DNA of 64,000 nt from Hymenobacter puniceus (GCF_014333525.1 NZ_JACSCX010000002.1:434001-498000), one strand, 5' to 3'. Numbered from the stretch's first letter, positions 15,796 to 25,062 are shown. The notes: a model not told the origin generated them from the sequence alone. Numbers and translations: made by a program.

Positions 15796-16656
15796 TTAGC
15801 TCAGCTTCTCTTTGAACAGCTTGAGCGTCCGGTCCCAGGCCAGCTTGGCGGCTTCGGCGTTGTAGCGGGCCGGCGACGAATCGTTGTTGAAAGCGTGATT
15901 GACGCCAGGGTATACGTATTGGTCGAATTTTATGCCTGCAGCCTGAAGCGCTGCAGCATAGGCGTCTTTGCCGGCATTCACCCGCTCATCAAGCTCGGCG
16001 TAGTGCAGCAGCAAATGCGCCTTGATGCTTAGCACATCCGACACGGGCGGCTGGGTGCCGTAGTAGGCTACGGCGGCGTTTAAGGTAGGGTCGGCAATGG
16101 CTAGCTTGTTGGCCATGGCACCGCCCCAGCAGAAGCCCACGCAGCCGGTGCGGCCGTTGCTTTCAGGGTGGCGGCGCAGGTAGGCCAGCCCCGCCAGGTA
16201 GTTCTGCAGGTTCTGCTTGGGGTCGAGCTTGCCGATGAGCGCGCGGCCTTCGTCCTCGTTGGTGGGCGTGCCCCCAAAGACCGACAGCGCATCCACGCCC
16301 AGCGCCAGGTAGCCAGCCTCGGCCACGCGGCGTGTCACATCCTTGATATGGGGCGTCAGGCCCCGGTTTTCGTGAATTACTACCACGGCCCCGCGCTTCT
16401 TCTTGGACTTCGGATGCGCCAGCAGGCCCTTCATGGTCACGCCTTCCGCTCCGGGCCAGGTTACTTCTTCCAGCAGCAGCTCGTCGTTCTTCTGCGGGCC
16501 GGTGGCGGCCTGCGCGTAGCCGGGCTCCAGGGCTGCCAACGCCGCCGCGGCCAAGGCCGTGCCGCCGGTGAGCTTCAGCAGACGCTCCATAAACTCCTTG
16601 CGGCTAAGCGGAGCGTGGGTGTACTCGTCGAACAGGTTGATAATGCGCTGGTCCAT
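15796..16656 (-). CDS. Exported dienelactone hydrolase family protein
   Basis: The 286-residue alpha/beta hydrolase has the dienelactone-hydrolase catalytic set: Cys in GFCWGGAM, Asp in ELDERVNAG and His in GVNHAFNND. ENRGL, the usual oxyanion loop, is also present. The N-terminus (LSRKEFMERLLKLTGG followed by an Ala/Leu-rich stretch) looks like a Tat-type export signal, although the second Arg is Lys. The substrate is unknown; many members act on lactones or esters outside aromatic pathways. ATG 16656 is used. It is transcribed alone and shares a terminator with the M28 gene. Confidence 0.88.
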   Translation of the reverse strand: MDQRIINLFDEYTHAPLSRKEFMERLLKLTGGTALAAAALAALEPGYAQAATGPQKNDELLLEEVTWPGAEGVTMKGLLAHPKSKKKRGAVVVIHENRGLTPHIKDVTRRVAEAGYLALGVDALSVFGGTPTNEDEGRALIGKLDPKQNLQNYLAGLAYLRRHPESNGRTGCVGFCWGGAMANKLAIADPTLNAAVAYYGTQPPVSDVLSIKAHLLLHYAELDERVNAGKDAYAAALQAAGIKFDQYVYPGVNHAFNNDSSPARYNAEAAKLAWDRTLKLFKEKLS

Positions 16657-16727
16657 AGGGCGAAGGAGTGGGTGGAAATACGAAAGTAAGATAAGCAGGA
16701 AGCTGCAACAGCTGTAAGGGCCCGCGC

Positions 16728-17609
16728 TCAGGCAGCGTCGTCGCCGGCGTACACAGTTTCGCGGGGCGGAAACAACCGGTCAACCAGATGCACCAAGCGC
16801 CAGCGGGTGTTTTTCAGCATCTTCTTCACCGGCACAGCCCGGAAGTTGAAATCTGCCAGGGCGGCCACTTCCTGCTCCACGGTGCGTCCTTTCAGGCTGG
16901 ACTCCAGCAGGAATGTGCCGATGGCCTCGTTCCACTCATCTTTATTGCTCCAGTAGTGCCCGATGTAGGGCCGTGCCGCCCGCAGCTCAAATTGCTCTTG
17001 TAGCGCCACCGACAGTGCAAACTGCTCTATCAGGCGCGGCGTCACGCCTTGGCGGCTCAAATCGTCGCAGATGGCCAAGGCTAGCGCAATGGCCGCAGGA
17101 GCACCCGCCGCCGGAATGCCCACCACGCCCGCATTCCACATTGTGTGGCGCTCATGGAGCTGGATGCCGCCGAAAGTCTGGCCGCCGGTTTGCCGCCACA
17201 TCAGCTTCTCGGTTTTGCTGCCTAGTGCTGACAAGGCGCCCTCCGGCTCGTGCATAAAGGCTGCTCCTGCCACCAGAGCCTGCTGCAAGGCGGCAAAGGA
17301 GCCGTGCAGGAAGGTGTCGGTGTCGAGGTACAGTATAGCCTGCCCGGGGTTGCGCTGCGCCACGTACTCCAGGGCCTTAATCTTAATGCGCCAAAAGAAA
17401 TCGAACTCACCTTTCCACTCGCGCAGCGTGGCCGCCTCAATGGGCAGCACCGTTACGTGGCCGGCGAGGTGGCGGTAGAAGTCGGGCGCATCCGTCACGA
17501 CCGTAATGCCGCTCAGCCCGGCCCGATGGCGCAGGAAAGACAGAATGGAGAACTGCGCCTGAAAATGATTCCGAACGGCGTCTCCAAATACCAGATAAAG
17601 CAGGTTCAT
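16728..17609 (-). CDS. Glycosyltransferase-like protein with DTD motif
   Basis: The 293-residue protein starts MNLLYLVFGDAVRNHF and carries ILYLDTDTFLHG (Asp96-Thr-Asp98), the DxD metal and nucleotide-sugar site of GT-A glycosyltransferases, then WNAGVVGIP and HYWSNKDEW, which fit the acceptor side of family-8-like folds. No membrane segment is seen. The acceptor is unknown. ATG 17609 is 8 bases after the cupin stop, so it is cotranscribed with the cupin and probably the Kazal lipoprotein gene. The upstream frame overlaps the cupin and is not used. Confidence 0.75.
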   Translation of the reverse strand: MNLLYLVFGDAVRNHFQAQFSILSFLRHRAGLSGITVVTDAPDFYRHLAGHVTVLPIEAATLREWKGEFDFFWRIKIKALEYVAQRNPGQAILYLDTDTFLHGSFAALQQALVAGAAFMHEPEGALSALGSKTEKLMWRQTGGQTFGGIQLHERHTMWNAGVVGIPAAGAPAAIALALAICDDLSRQGVTPRLIEQFALSVALQEQFELRAARPYIGHYWSNKDEWNEAIGTFLLESSLKGRTVEQEVAALADFNFRAVPVKKMLKNTRWRLVHLVDRLFPPRETVYAGDDAA

Positions 17610-17617
17610 TGGCAGCG

Positions 17618-17989
17618 TTAGGCTTCCTCGCGGTGTACGGTGGCAGGTGAGAAAGCCGGAACGCACACCGACCAGTACTCGCACTCAGTCTCAAACGGAT
17701 TGGAATAGCGCACCCGCGCGCCGGCCCTGATCAGCAACGATTCGCCGGCGCCCAGCTCCACTACGTCGCCATCAATCTCGAACCGCTTGCGGCCCCGCAC
17801 TACTATTGTCACCTCGTCGAACTCGGGGCGCTGGTGCGGCTCGCTCCATTGCGGCGGCGCTACCATGTGCGCCACGCTGTACTGGCTGGTGCCGGTGCTG
17901 GCCTGCCCAATGTGCTCCTCAATGAGCTTGCCGTCGGTAGTGGGCACGATGAATGGATTTTGCTGGCGGAAATAGCGTTTTTCGGACAT
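17618..17989 (-). CDS. Cupin domain protein
   Basis: The 123-residue small beta-barrel protein has the two cupin motifs: EPHQRPEFDEVTIVVRGRKRFEI (metal-ligand-like His and Glu) and the second half LIRAGARVRYSNPFETECEYW. It may be a sugar-modifying epimerase or dioxygenase-like enzyme, or simply a small-molecule binding protein. The adjacent glycosyltransferase makes a role in sugar modification conceivable but unproven. ATG 17989 is 8 bases after the Kazal gene stop. Ordinary codon use. Confidence 0.8.
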   Translation of the reverse strand: MSEKRYFRQQNPFIVPTTDGKLIEEHIGQASTGTSQYSVAHMVAPPQWSEPHQRPEFDEVTIVVRGRKRFEIDGDVVELGAGESLLIRAGARVRYSNPFETECEYWSVCVPAFSPATVHREEA

Positions 17990-17997
17990 GGCAATGG

Positions 17998-18237
17998 TTA
18001 GCGGGGAGTGGAGGGAGAAGTGGGGCAGGCGCCGGGTACAAAGCTGGCCAGGCCGGCGTTGGTGGCCATGCAGGCGTTGGAATACGTCTGGCCGTTGCAG
18101 CCGCACACCGGATCATACTGCATGGTGCATATAGCGTCTTTCCGGATTTTGGCCGGGTCGATGCAAGTAGCGGTTGGCGGAGTGGCACGCTGGCAGGCAC
18201 CAGCCAATAGCAGAAGCAGCAAATGATACGTTTTCAT
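17998..18237 (-). CDS. Kazal-type protease-inhibitor lipoprotein
   Basis: The 79-residue protein begins with a lipoprotein signal ([10 protein letters not shown], Cys15 as the lipidated residue). A Kazal-like domain follows: [27 protein letters not shown] and a final Cys in VPGAC, six cysteines after the lipobox. Kazal domains inhibit serine proteases by presenting a loop. Here CGCNG replaces the usual CGxDG, so its target may differ. It is probably anchored in the outer membrane. It heads a likely operon with the cupin and glycosyltransferase. Confidence 0.85.
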   Translation of the reverse strand: MKTYHLLLLLLAGACQRATPPTATCIDPAKIRKDAICTMQYDPVCGCNGQTYSNACMATNAGLASFVPGACPTSPSTPR

Positions 18238-18504
18238 ATGAACAGCGGATGGAGGCGAATGGTCAGACGAAAGTAGAGCTTCGGTTGCATATGCAGGGCC
18301 GCAAACCTGAATAAGCCATTACACTAAGCGCCACATATAGTCGTTGCGCCATTTTTTTATAGTTGGGTTATAACCCCGGCTGCCGTGCGCCGTATTAGGC
18401 TTCAGAATGCCACAAACCCGGACCTCGTCCTGGGTTTTGGCGGGAATAATCCCTGCCAGGCTACCCAACCGAATTTCATTCATCACCATTCTCTCCCTAC
18501 TACC

Positions 18505-18939
18505 ATGTCGTATCACGAAGAAGACAACTCTGGCAAAATTCTCCTCGCTGCTTTGGCTGGTGCCGGTGCTGGCATCATTGCCGGCTTGCTGATGGCTCCC
18601 GATAAAGGCAAAGCAACCCGCGACAAGCTGGGCAATGCCGCCACCAAATACAGCGGCCAGTTCGGCGAGCAGCTGTCGAAATACGGCGAAGAGTTGGACG
18701 CCAAGTTTAAAGGCTACGTTGAGAAGCTGGAAGACCTGGGCCTGACCGGCGCTGGCAGCAGCCTGAAGCTGAAAGGCGACTGGAATGCCTCCAAGGGCAA
18801 GCTGAAACAGCAGTATGCACAGCTGACCGACGAAGATCTGGAATATTCCGAAGGCAAAGGCGACGAACTGGTAGGTCGTCTGCAGAACAAGCTCGGCAAA
18901 GCCAAAAACGAAGTAGTAAAAATGCTGAACGACTTGTAA
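18505..18939 (+). CDS. YtxH-CsbD fusion stress protein
   Basis: The 144-residue protein has two parts. Residues 1-60 form a YtxH domain: a hydrophobic glycine-rich helix (ILLAALAGAGAGIIAGLLMAP) and then charged helix DKGKATRDKLG. Residues about 88-140 match the CsbD fold: LKGDWNASKGKLKQQYAQLTD followed by EGKGDELVGRLQNKLGKAK. Both domains are linked to general stress responses in other bacteria; the fused form suggests a membrane-tethered CsbD. ATG 18505 begins MSYHEEDNSG. A second YtxH gene follows 150 bases downstream behind a terminator. Confidence 0.88.
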   Translation: MSYHEEDNSGKILLAALAGAGAGIIAGLLMAPDKGKATRDKLGNAATKYSGQFGEQLSKYGEELDAKFKGYVEKLEDLGLTGAGSSLKLKGDWNASKGKLKQQYAQLTDEDLEYSEGKGDELVGRLQNKLGKAKNEVVKMLNDL

Positions 18940-18954
18940 GTCAAGCTGCATTAC

Positions 18955-18999
18955 ATAAAAAAAGCCCTTGGTTTCTTTGGAAGCCAGGGGCTCTTTTTT
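18955..18999 (+). terminator. Intrinsic terminator after the YtxH-CsbD gene
   Basis: Stem 18963-18976 with 18979-18992 (AGCCC...GGGGCT, a few wobble pairs), followed by CTTTTTTA and preceded by an A-run. Confidence 0.8.
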
Positions 19000-19087
19000 A
19001 GTTAACCAACGTGCTGTTCTATGCGTTATAAAGTACCTGGCCAGCAGCCTGCTGGTTGCCATTTCTCATTCTAACTCTGTGCGCGCT

Positions 19088-19450
19088 ATGCAAGACACGA
19101 AAGGCAAAGTAATCTTTTCGCTGCTGGCTGGTGCCACGGCAGGCATTGTGACGGGCCTGCTGCTGGCGCCCGAAACCGGCGACGAAACCCGTAGCGGACT
19201 CAAGAAATCAGCTTCCAAATTTGGTGAGGACCTCAGCAGACTGTTGAAAGATGGCCTGAGCCGTTTCGGTGCTGCAACCCCAACTTCTCAGCAGACCTCC
19301 GACCGATCCGCTGCCGACCAATTGCTTAACTCCCTGAACACTTCCGCTAGCGTCAGCCCTCATCCTGAGCCTGCGGAAGAAGCCGACTCTGACTATGATG
19401 GTATCGGCAGCGACACGCGCCACTCCGCCAGCTATGGCCGCCCGAAATAA
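19088..19450 (+). CDS. YtxH domain protein
   Basis: The 120-residue protein has a YtxH domain at the N-terminus (KGKVIFSLLAGATAGIVTG and LLLAPETGDETR, then SGLKKSASKFGEDLSRLL). An acidic, Ser/Pro-rich, low-complexity tail follows with no recognised domain. It is a paralogue of the YtxH half of the upstream fusion and lacks CsbD. It is probably membrane-associated and stress-related. ATG 19088 matches the upstream gene's N-terminal pattern; the open frame back to 18968 overlaps the terminator and is not used. Confidence 0.82.
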   Translation: MQDTKGKVIFSLLAGATAGIVTGLLLAPETGDETRSGLKKSASKFGEDLSRLLKDGLSRFGAATPTSQQTSDRSAADQLLNSLNTSASVSPHPEPAEEADSDYDGIGSDTRHSASYGRPK

Positions 19451-19460
19451 AATTCAATAA

Positions 19461-19501
19461 AAAAACGACCCAGCTGTAACCTGTTTTCCAGCTTGTCGTT
19501 T
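19461..19501 (+). terminator. Intrinsic terminator after YtxH gene
   Basis: AAACGAC and AGCTG pair with CAGCT and GTCGTTT around a bulge (about 19463-19475 with 19489-19501), 11 bases after the stop. Confidence 0.65.
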
Positions 19502-19867
19502 AAGAATATACAACCGGCTTGAAAGAAGATCAGAGAAGTTATTGAAGTAAAATTGCCGACAGCTGAGCTTCTGCCAAGAAGTTATTTCCTGGCAGTAAAA
19601 TCAGGTTTGTTCATCGCAAGCTTCTTCACTACACCCTGGTCTAAAAGGTAAGTTGGTTGTATACAAAGGAAAGCCTCCCACGCATTATTCGTGGGAGGCT
19701 TTCTGATTTTAAGCGCTGACTCCGAGGAGTGAAGTAGAGTATACGGATGCCGGACATAATGCAGTGGCTGGCACCGAATGAAACCAGCGGATCTATCCAA
19801 AATCGAAACGAGGCTGACCATATGGCCAGCCTCGTTTCGGTTTTACTTCTTTGCAAAAGCAGAGTGA
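19502..19867. other. Intergenic region with two strong hairpins
   Basis: No protein gene is visible. Hairpin 1: 19669-19682 pairs perfectly with 19690-19703 (14 bp, loop 7). Hairpin 2: outer arms 19804-19816 and 19827-19839 (13 bp), with a short inner CATATG. Both are followed on the plus strand by T-rich stretches; hairpin 2 can also end lysS on the minus strand. The roughly 100 bases between them could be a small transcript, but no promoter is obvious. Confidence 0.5.
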
Positions 19868-21418
19868 TTACGCGTGCGGAGCGTTTTCTGACTTCGTATT
19901 CTCCGGCTTCATCTGTGGAAAGAACAGCACGTCCTGGATGGAGTTGGAATTGGTCATAATCATGCTCAGGCGGTCGATGCCGATGCCCAGGCCGGCCGTG
20001 GGCGGCATGCCATACTCCAAAGCACGCAGGAAGTCCTCATCCAGCACCATGGCTTCCGTATCCCCGCGCTTGCCCAGTTCCAGTTGCTCCTCGAAGCGGG
20101 CGCGCTGGTCTATGGGGTCGTTGAGCTCGGAGAAGGCATTGCAGATTTCTTTGCCGTTGCAGATAGCCTCAAACCGCTCCACCAGGCCCGGCTTGCTGCG
20201 GTGCTTCTTGGCCAGCGGCGACATTTCCACCGGGTAATCTGTGATGAACGTGGGCTGTATCAGCTTGGGCTCTACATGCTCACCAAAGATTTCGTCGATG
20301 ATTTTGGCTTTGCCCATGCTTGGGTCGAGGCCTACTTTCAGGTCCTTGGCGGCAGCCCGCAGCTCGTCCTCGCTTTTGCCCTCAATGTTGAAGCCCGTAA
20401 AGTGCTCGATGGACTCGGCCATGGTGTAGCGCTTCCAGGGGCGCTGGAAGTTGATAAGGTTCTCGCCCACCTGCACCTCGGTTTTGCCGTGCAGCGCCAG
20501 CGCCACCTTCTCCACCATTTCTTCCACCAGATCCATCATCCAGTAGTAGTCTTTGTAGGCCACATACAGCTCCATCTGGGTGAACTCGGGGTTGTGAAAC
20601 CGGCTCATGCCTTCGTTGCGGAAGTCCTTGCTGAACTCATACACGCCATCGAACCCGCCTACAATCAGGCGCTTCAGGTACAGCTCATTGGCGATGCGCA
20701 GATACAGCGTCATGTCCAGCGTGTTGTGGAAGGTCTTGAACGGGCGGGCCGCCGCGCCACCGTACAGCGGCTGCAGGATCGGGGTTTCCACCTCCAAGTA
20801 GCCTTTGTCGTTGAGGTAGTTGCGCATGGCCTGCACTAGCTGTGTGCGTTTGATGAAGGCCTCCCGCACATGCGGGTTCACCACCAGATCCACGTAGCGC
20901 TGGCGGTAGCGGGTTTCCGGGTCGGTCAGGCCATCGTACACCACTTCCTCGCCCGTGGCCTCGTCTTTGCGCGTTTTCACTACCGGCAGCGGCCGCAAGC
21001 TCTTGCTCAGCAGCTGAAAGCCAGTGACGTGAATAGAGGTTTCGCCCACCTGCGTTTTAAACACGCGGCCTGTTACGCCCACGAAGTCGCCCAAATCCAC
21101 GAGCTTTTTGAACACCGAGTTATACAGTGTCTTGTCCTCGTCGGGGCAGATTTCGTCGCGGTTGATGTAGAGTTGAATCCGGCCCGAGGCATCCATGAGC
21201 TCGGCAAACGACGCCTTGCCCATCACCCGCACCGACATCATCCGGCCGGCTAAGCTTACTTCCTGGAAATTGTTGAGCTCGGGATGATAGTTATCCTGGA
21301 TTTCCTGCGCGTAGAAATTCACGTCGAACAGCTCGGAAGGATACGGATTGATACCGAGGGTGCGAAGCTCGTCCAGCTTCTGGCGGCGTATAATTTCCTG
21401 TTCGCTGAGGTGCTGCAT
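19868..21418 (-). CDS. lysS: Lysine--tRNA ligase, class II
   Basis: The 516-residue enzyme charges tRNA-Lys. An N-terminal OB-fold anticodon-binding domain (about 55-150, with [17 protein letters not shown]) is followed by the class II catalytic core: motif 2 in [19 protein letters not shown] and motif 3 in [13 protein letters not shown]. Length is normal. ATG 21418 begins [15 protein letters not shown], as in relatives; the frame extends to 21463 but those codons lie in the leader. A -7-type element lies about 50 bases upstream. The gene ends 29 bases from a hairpin. Confidence 0.96.
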   Translation of the reverse strand: MQHLSEQEIIRRQKLDELRTLGINPYPSELFDVNFYAQEIQDNYHPELNNFQEVSLAGRMMSVRVMGKASFAELMDASGRIQLYINRDEICPDEDKTLYNSVFKKLVDLGDFVGVTGRVFKTQVGETSIHVTGFQLLSKSLRPLPVVKTRKDEATGEEVVYDGLTDPETRYRQRYVDLVVNPHVREAFIKRTQLVQAMRNYLNDKGYLEVETPILQPLYGGAAARPFKTFHNTLDMTLYLRIANELYLKRLIVGGFDGVYEFSKDFRNEGMSRFHNPEFTQMELYVAYKDYYWMMDLVEEMVEKVALALHGKTEVQVGENLINFQRPWKRYTMAESIEHFTGFNIEGKSEDELRAAAKDLKVGLDPSMGKAKIIDEIFGEHVEPKLIQPTFITDYPVEMSPLAKKHRSKPGLVERFEAICNGKEICNAFSELNDPIDQRARFEEQLELGKRGDTEAMVLDEDFLRALEYGMPPTAGLGIGIDRLSMIMTNSNSIQDVLFFPQMKPENTKSENAPHA

Positions 21419-21467
21419 GGGGAAGGGCGTAAAAACTGAACCTTGAAGGGCCGGAAAAGTCAAGCTG

Positions 21468-21475
21468 CAAAAGTA
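21468..21475 (-). promoter_or_regulatory. Possible -7 element of lysS
   Basis: Minus-strand TACTTTTG matches TAnnTTTG and ends about 50 bases before the lysS ATG. I see no TTG at the expected -33 distance. Confidence 0.4.
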
Positions 21476-21535
21476 AGGCGGCCTGTTCGCCTAACCTAAC
21501 AGGTGGCAGCCACCATTCGGTTTTCATCGGCAAGC

Positions 21536-21566
21536 AAAAAGCGCCGCCCCAAAGGAGCGGCGCTTA
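21536..21566 (-). terminator. Intrinsic terminator of the 21603-22646 gene
   Basis: Stem AAGCGCCGC with GCGGCGCTT (21539-21565). On the minus strand it is followed by TTTTTG. Confidence 0.75.
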
Positions 21567-21602
21567 CGTGTATATGGAGTGAGAGCTAAAATAAAGCGCT
21601 GG

Positions 21603-22646
21603 TTAGGCGGCAATACCCATCTGGGGCAGCGGCATTTCGCCGGTGATGGCAGGCTGCACGCGGGTGCGCAGGCGGTCCTCCACAAAGCTGTGCTGCAAAT
21701 GCGTGGGAAGCTCAGCCACCACCTGCTGGTAACGCTCCAGGCCCATAGCTTTGGCCACGTACGTCTCGTGGATGCCGTTGAGGTAGCTCACGATGTTGAG
21801 CAGCGACTGATGGAACAGCTTGAAGTCAATCTCGGCCTCAATGAAGCGCTCAATCTCGCGGCTGGTCTGCGAGATACGCAGGCGGCCCAGCAGATCGAAG
21901 ATGGTGGTGTAGCCAAGGCGCCACGTAATCTGCTGCCAGTGCGAGGCAGTCCACTTATCAAGTGGCTTACCGGTTTTCTGACTGCGGATGGCAGTATTCG
22001 GGTTGGCCTGAATCTGCTGGCGGGTAGCCGTGGCCTTCAGCTTGCGCGTGGTGCGCAGAAACTGACCGATCTGCGCCTGTGCATCAATCTCCTTACCGGC
22101 AATGTGCAGGCCAGCTTTGTAGCCCGCCAGCGGTAGCCGGTGAATGCTGAAGTCGCCGTAGGCCCCGGCCGCGTAAAACGACACCGGCCGCGGATAGGCA
22201 TTGCGCACCACCAAACGACCAACCTCGCGCCGGATCAGCGACGGATTGTTGCCACGCACGCCAGCCGTGTGCAGAAACGCCTGCAGCCCGGCCATAATGG
22301 TGTGATAGGCTTGTGGGAAAGTCCAGTGCAGCGCATTGCGCAGGTAGTCGTCATCACCCAACTCGGCGGTGGAGCGCAGCGCATACTCGGTGCTCCAGCA
22401 GGAATGCAGCAGCTTGGTAATGGCCGTCAGGTCAGTGTCCGCCAACTCGGCTTGATGAGCCCGGAAGAAGGGGAGGTGCTGCAAACCGCCGGTGGCGTCG
22501 TCGGCTTCCTGAATGTGGTAGTTGATAGCAAAGAAGTAGTTGAGAAACACCTGAGCCGGAATCGACTTCCGCCAGGTTTCATCAGCCAGCTTCTGCTGCT
22601 CGTCCGTAACGAGCGGAATGATCGGGGTTTCCATGTTCATTGTCAT
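21603..22646 (-). CDS. Protein of unknown function, 347 residues
   Basis: Cytosolic, mostly helical protein without signal peptide or membrane segment. Aromatic and His-rich stretches stand out (FLNYFFAINYHIQEAD, LHWTFPQAYHTIMAG, KLFHQSLLNIVSYLNGIHETYVAK). I do not recognise the family; a helical bundle with buried His residues is all I would infer. ATG 22646 is the first of three close in-frame ATGs (MTMNMETP), and any of them could be used. It is transcribed alone, with its own promoter-like element and terminator. Confidence 0.75.
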   Translation of the reverse strand: MTMNMETPIIPLVTDEQQKLADETWRKSIPAQVFLNYFFAINYHIQEADDATGGLQHLPFFRAHQAELADTDLTAITKLLHSCWSTEYALRSTAELGDDDYLRNALHWTFPQAYHTIMAGLQAFLHTAGVRGNNPSLIRREVGRLVVRNAYPRPVSFYAAGAYGDFSIHRLPLAGYKAGLHIAGKEIDAQAQIGQFLRTTRKLKATATRQQIQANPNTAIRSQKTGKPLDKWTASHWQQITWRLGYTTIFDLLGRLRISQTSREIERFIEAEIDFKLFHQSLLNIVSYLNGIHETYVAKAMGLERYQQVVAELPTHLQHSFVEDRLRTRVQPAITGEMPLPQMGIAA

Positions 22647-22701
22647 ATCAGTTCAACGAAATGACAACTTGGATAGTTCGCTGTTTGCTAAAAATATTGG
22701 G

Positions 22702-22709
22702 CAAATATA
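22702..22709 (-). promoter_or_regulatory. Possible -7 element of the 21603-22646 gene
   Basis: Minus-strand TATATTTG matches TAnnTTTG, about 56 bases before the ATG, in an AT-rich stretch. No clear -33 TTG. Confidence 0.4.
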
Positions 22710-22822
22710 TACGTATTTTATAGATTGATTGTCAGTAAGTTATGATGGTATTGGCTTTGAAATATTCCTGCTGCTTTTTATGTCGATTTACTAATGATAG
22801 TTCAAAGCGTATTGGCCTGAAA

Positions 22823-22865
22823 AAAAGTGAAAAAAAAGCCTCCGCAACTAGGTTGCGGAGGCTTT
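22823..22865 (-). terminator. Intrinsic terminator of the S41 protease gene
   Basis: A perfect 14-bp stem (22835-22848 with 22852-22865) followed on the minus strand by a run of T (22829-22837 region), 22 bases after the stop. Confidence 0.9.
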
Positions 22866-22887
22866 CAGTACTCGCGAATGTTCTGGC

Positions 22888-25035
22888 TTACATCTGGTCT
22901 TTAACTACCGATACAGCTTCGCGGAGCGTGATATCCTTGTTAAGGGTCTTAGTAAAGCGCGAAGCGCGGTTCACTTCTACCGTGTCGGTGCCCAGCGCTT
23001 TCAGATCAATAGAAAGCGGAGCAATGGCCAGTGGCTGAGCTGACTTCTGCACGGCGTCGTACTTATCTGATTCAGCCTTGTTCTGCTCCTGCTCGGCGCG
23101 GTAGGCCGCCAACTTCAATGATACCTTGGTTTCATCTTTACGCTTGCGCATGCGCTGAGCCAGTTCGTTCACGAGGCGGAAGCTGGGGCTGGCGGCTACG
23201 CGGGCCTGGCTGGCCGTGCGCAGCTTGTCGAAGGCCGGCGCCTGCGGCCACGAGCGGTAGCGGGCCGGACTGATTTCATCCCACTTCAGGGCATACTCCT
23301 GCTCTTTCTCCCCCTGGTCGAGGTAGCTGTACGCGTCGGGCAGGATGATATCTGGCACTACGCCCTTGAACTGCGTGGAGCCGCCGTTGATGCGGTAGAA
23401 CTTCTGGGTGGTAAGCTTCAGCGAGCCGAAAGGCTTGATGCTGTTGAATTCAGCTGGCAGGGCATCATCCAAGTCGAAGATACGCTGCACGGTGCCTTTA
23501 CCGTAGGTGCTGGCGGCACCCATCACCACGCCACGCTTGTAGTCCTGGATAGCAGCCGCCAGAATCTCGGAGGCCGAGGCGCTGTATTTGTTTACGAGCA
23601 CTACCAGCGGACCGCTATACTGTACACGCGGGTCACGGTCGTTGAGGACGCTGGCAGCACCCTGGCTGCCTTTCACTTGCACGACCGGGCCGCTATCAAT
23701 GAACAGGCCGGCCATTTCCACTGCGTCCTGCAATGAGCCGCCGCCGTTGAAGCGCAGGTCGAGCACTACACCTTCCACTTTTTCCTGCTTGAGTTTCTCC
23801 AGCTCCTTCTTCACGTCCTCAGCCGAGCTACGGCCACCGTTGTCGTTGAAGTCGGCGTAGAACGTGGGCAGCTTGATGTAACCGATTTTCTTGCCGGCCT
23901 CATTGATAGTGGCCGACTGCGCGTAGGTTTCCTTGATAACCACCACGTCGCGAATGATGGACACGATGCGGGTATTGTTATCGGGCTTGCGCACCGTCAG
24001 GCGTACTTCTGTACCTTTCTTGCCTTTGATGAGTGAAACGGCTTTGTCTAGGCGCATGCCTTCCACAGATACCGGCTCTTCGGCACCCTGCGCTACACGC
24101 AGAATGATGTCACCGGTTTTTAGGTCACCCTGGCGGTAGGAGGCGCTGCCCGGAATGATATCCGTGATTTTGATCAGCCCATCCTTTTCCTGCAGCGAAG
24201 CTCCGATACCTTCGAAACGGCCGGTCATGGCTACATCGAAGCTTTCCTTGTCACGCGGCGCGAAATACTCGGTATGCGGGTCGTAAGTATTGGCGATGGT
24301 GTTGGCGTACATGGCCAACCGGTCGTTGGCATCGTTCTGCAGCAAATCCTTGAACTGGTCTTCGAAGTATTTCAGCACCCGCTTGCGGGCCTCCACTTCC
24401 ATTTCGGCTGGGGTACGGGTAGGCTCGGTGGTCGTGGCAGCCGAAGGCGTAACCGTAGTTGAAGCTAGCGGCTTGTCCTTTTTCTTGGCCTGCGTATCCA
24501 TCATCTCCGAAATGCGCACCAGCGTCTGGTACTTCAGAAACTTACGCCACTCCTCCCGCTGAGCTGCTTTATCGGCCGCATAAGACATCTTGTCGGGCTC
24601 GGTTTCAAACGATTCGTCGGTAGTGAAATCGAATGGTTTGGACAGAATATCACGGTACAGCACCTGCACGTCCTTCACACGCTGGTCAAGCACGACGTTG
24701 GTCTGATCCATGAACTCATGGGTGCCACGCTTCACTTCGTCGTCGATGGTGTTCTGGTATTTACGCAGCTGCGCCACATCGGAAGCCAACAGAAATTTCT
24801 TGTTGGAGTCAACGCGCTTCAAGTACAGATCAAACACGCGCTTAGAGAACGTATCGTCGAGCTTCTCAGGCTGGTAATGCTGATAGGTGAGACCCTGTAG
24901 CATAGCCTGTACCAGAATAGCGTCTTTCTGAGGCGTACGCGCATCGCCGCGATTGTACAGCTTATAGGATGCCAGCACGAATACTGCCAGCACCACTGCG
25001 GCGTACAAGCCTATCTTGATTCGGGGAGAAGACAT
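22888..25035 (-). CDS. Carboxy-terminal processing (tail-specific) protease, family S41
   Basis: The 715-residue protein is anchored by one N-terminal membrane helix (about 9-27), with the rest in the periplasm. A helical N-terminal region precedes a PDZ domain (IGASLQEKDGLIKITDIIPGSASYRQG). The S41 catalytic core carries Ser in NKYSASASEILA and Lys in YGKGTVQ. A long C-terminal extension resembles that of E. coli Prc. Prc-type enzymes trim lipoproteins and peptidoglycan hydrolases. ATG 25035 gives the membrane anchor. It is transcribed alone. Confidence 0.93.
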   Translation of the reverse strand: MSSPRIKIGLYAAVVLAVFVLASYKLYNRGDARTPQKDAILVQAMLQGLTYQHYQPEKLDDTFSKRVFDLYLKRVDSNKKFLLASDVAQLRKYQNTIDDEVKRGTHEFMDQTNVVLDQRVKDVQVLYRDILSKPFDFTTDESFETEPDKMSYAADKAAQREEWRKFLKYQTLVRISEMMDTQAKKKDKPLASTTVTPSAATTTEPTRTPAEMEVEARKRVLKYFEDQFKDLLQNDANDRLAMYANTIANTYDPHTEYFAPRDKESFDVAMTGRFEGIGASLQEKDGLIKITDIIPGSASYRQGDLKTGDIILRVAQGAEEPVSVEGMRLDKAVSLIKGKKGTEVRLTVRKPDNNTRIVSIIRDVVVIKETYAQSATINEAGKKIGYIKLPTFYADFNDNGGRSSAEDVKKELEKLKQEKVEGVVLDLRFNGGGSLQDAVEMAGLFIDSGPVVQVKGSQGAASVLNDRDPRVQYSGPLVVLVNKYSASASEILAAAIQDYKRGVVMGAASTYGKGTVQRIFDLDDALPAEFNSIKPFGSLKLTTQKFYRINGGSTQFKGVVPDIILPDAYSYLDQGEKEQEYALKWDEISPARYRSWPQAPAFDKLRTASQARVAASPSFRLVNELAQRMRKRKDETKVSLKLAAYRAEQEQNKAESDKYDAVQKSAQPLAIAPLSIDLKALGTDTVEVNRASRFTKTLNKDITLREAVSVVKDQM

Positions 25036-25062
25036 GAAGAATCAGGTGAAATGGAGGAAAAT

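Noticed and set aside
18319..19062. 247-codon minus-strand frame over the YtxH-CsbD gene
   Set aside because: Opposite a gene with two recognised domains; it crosses its terminator.
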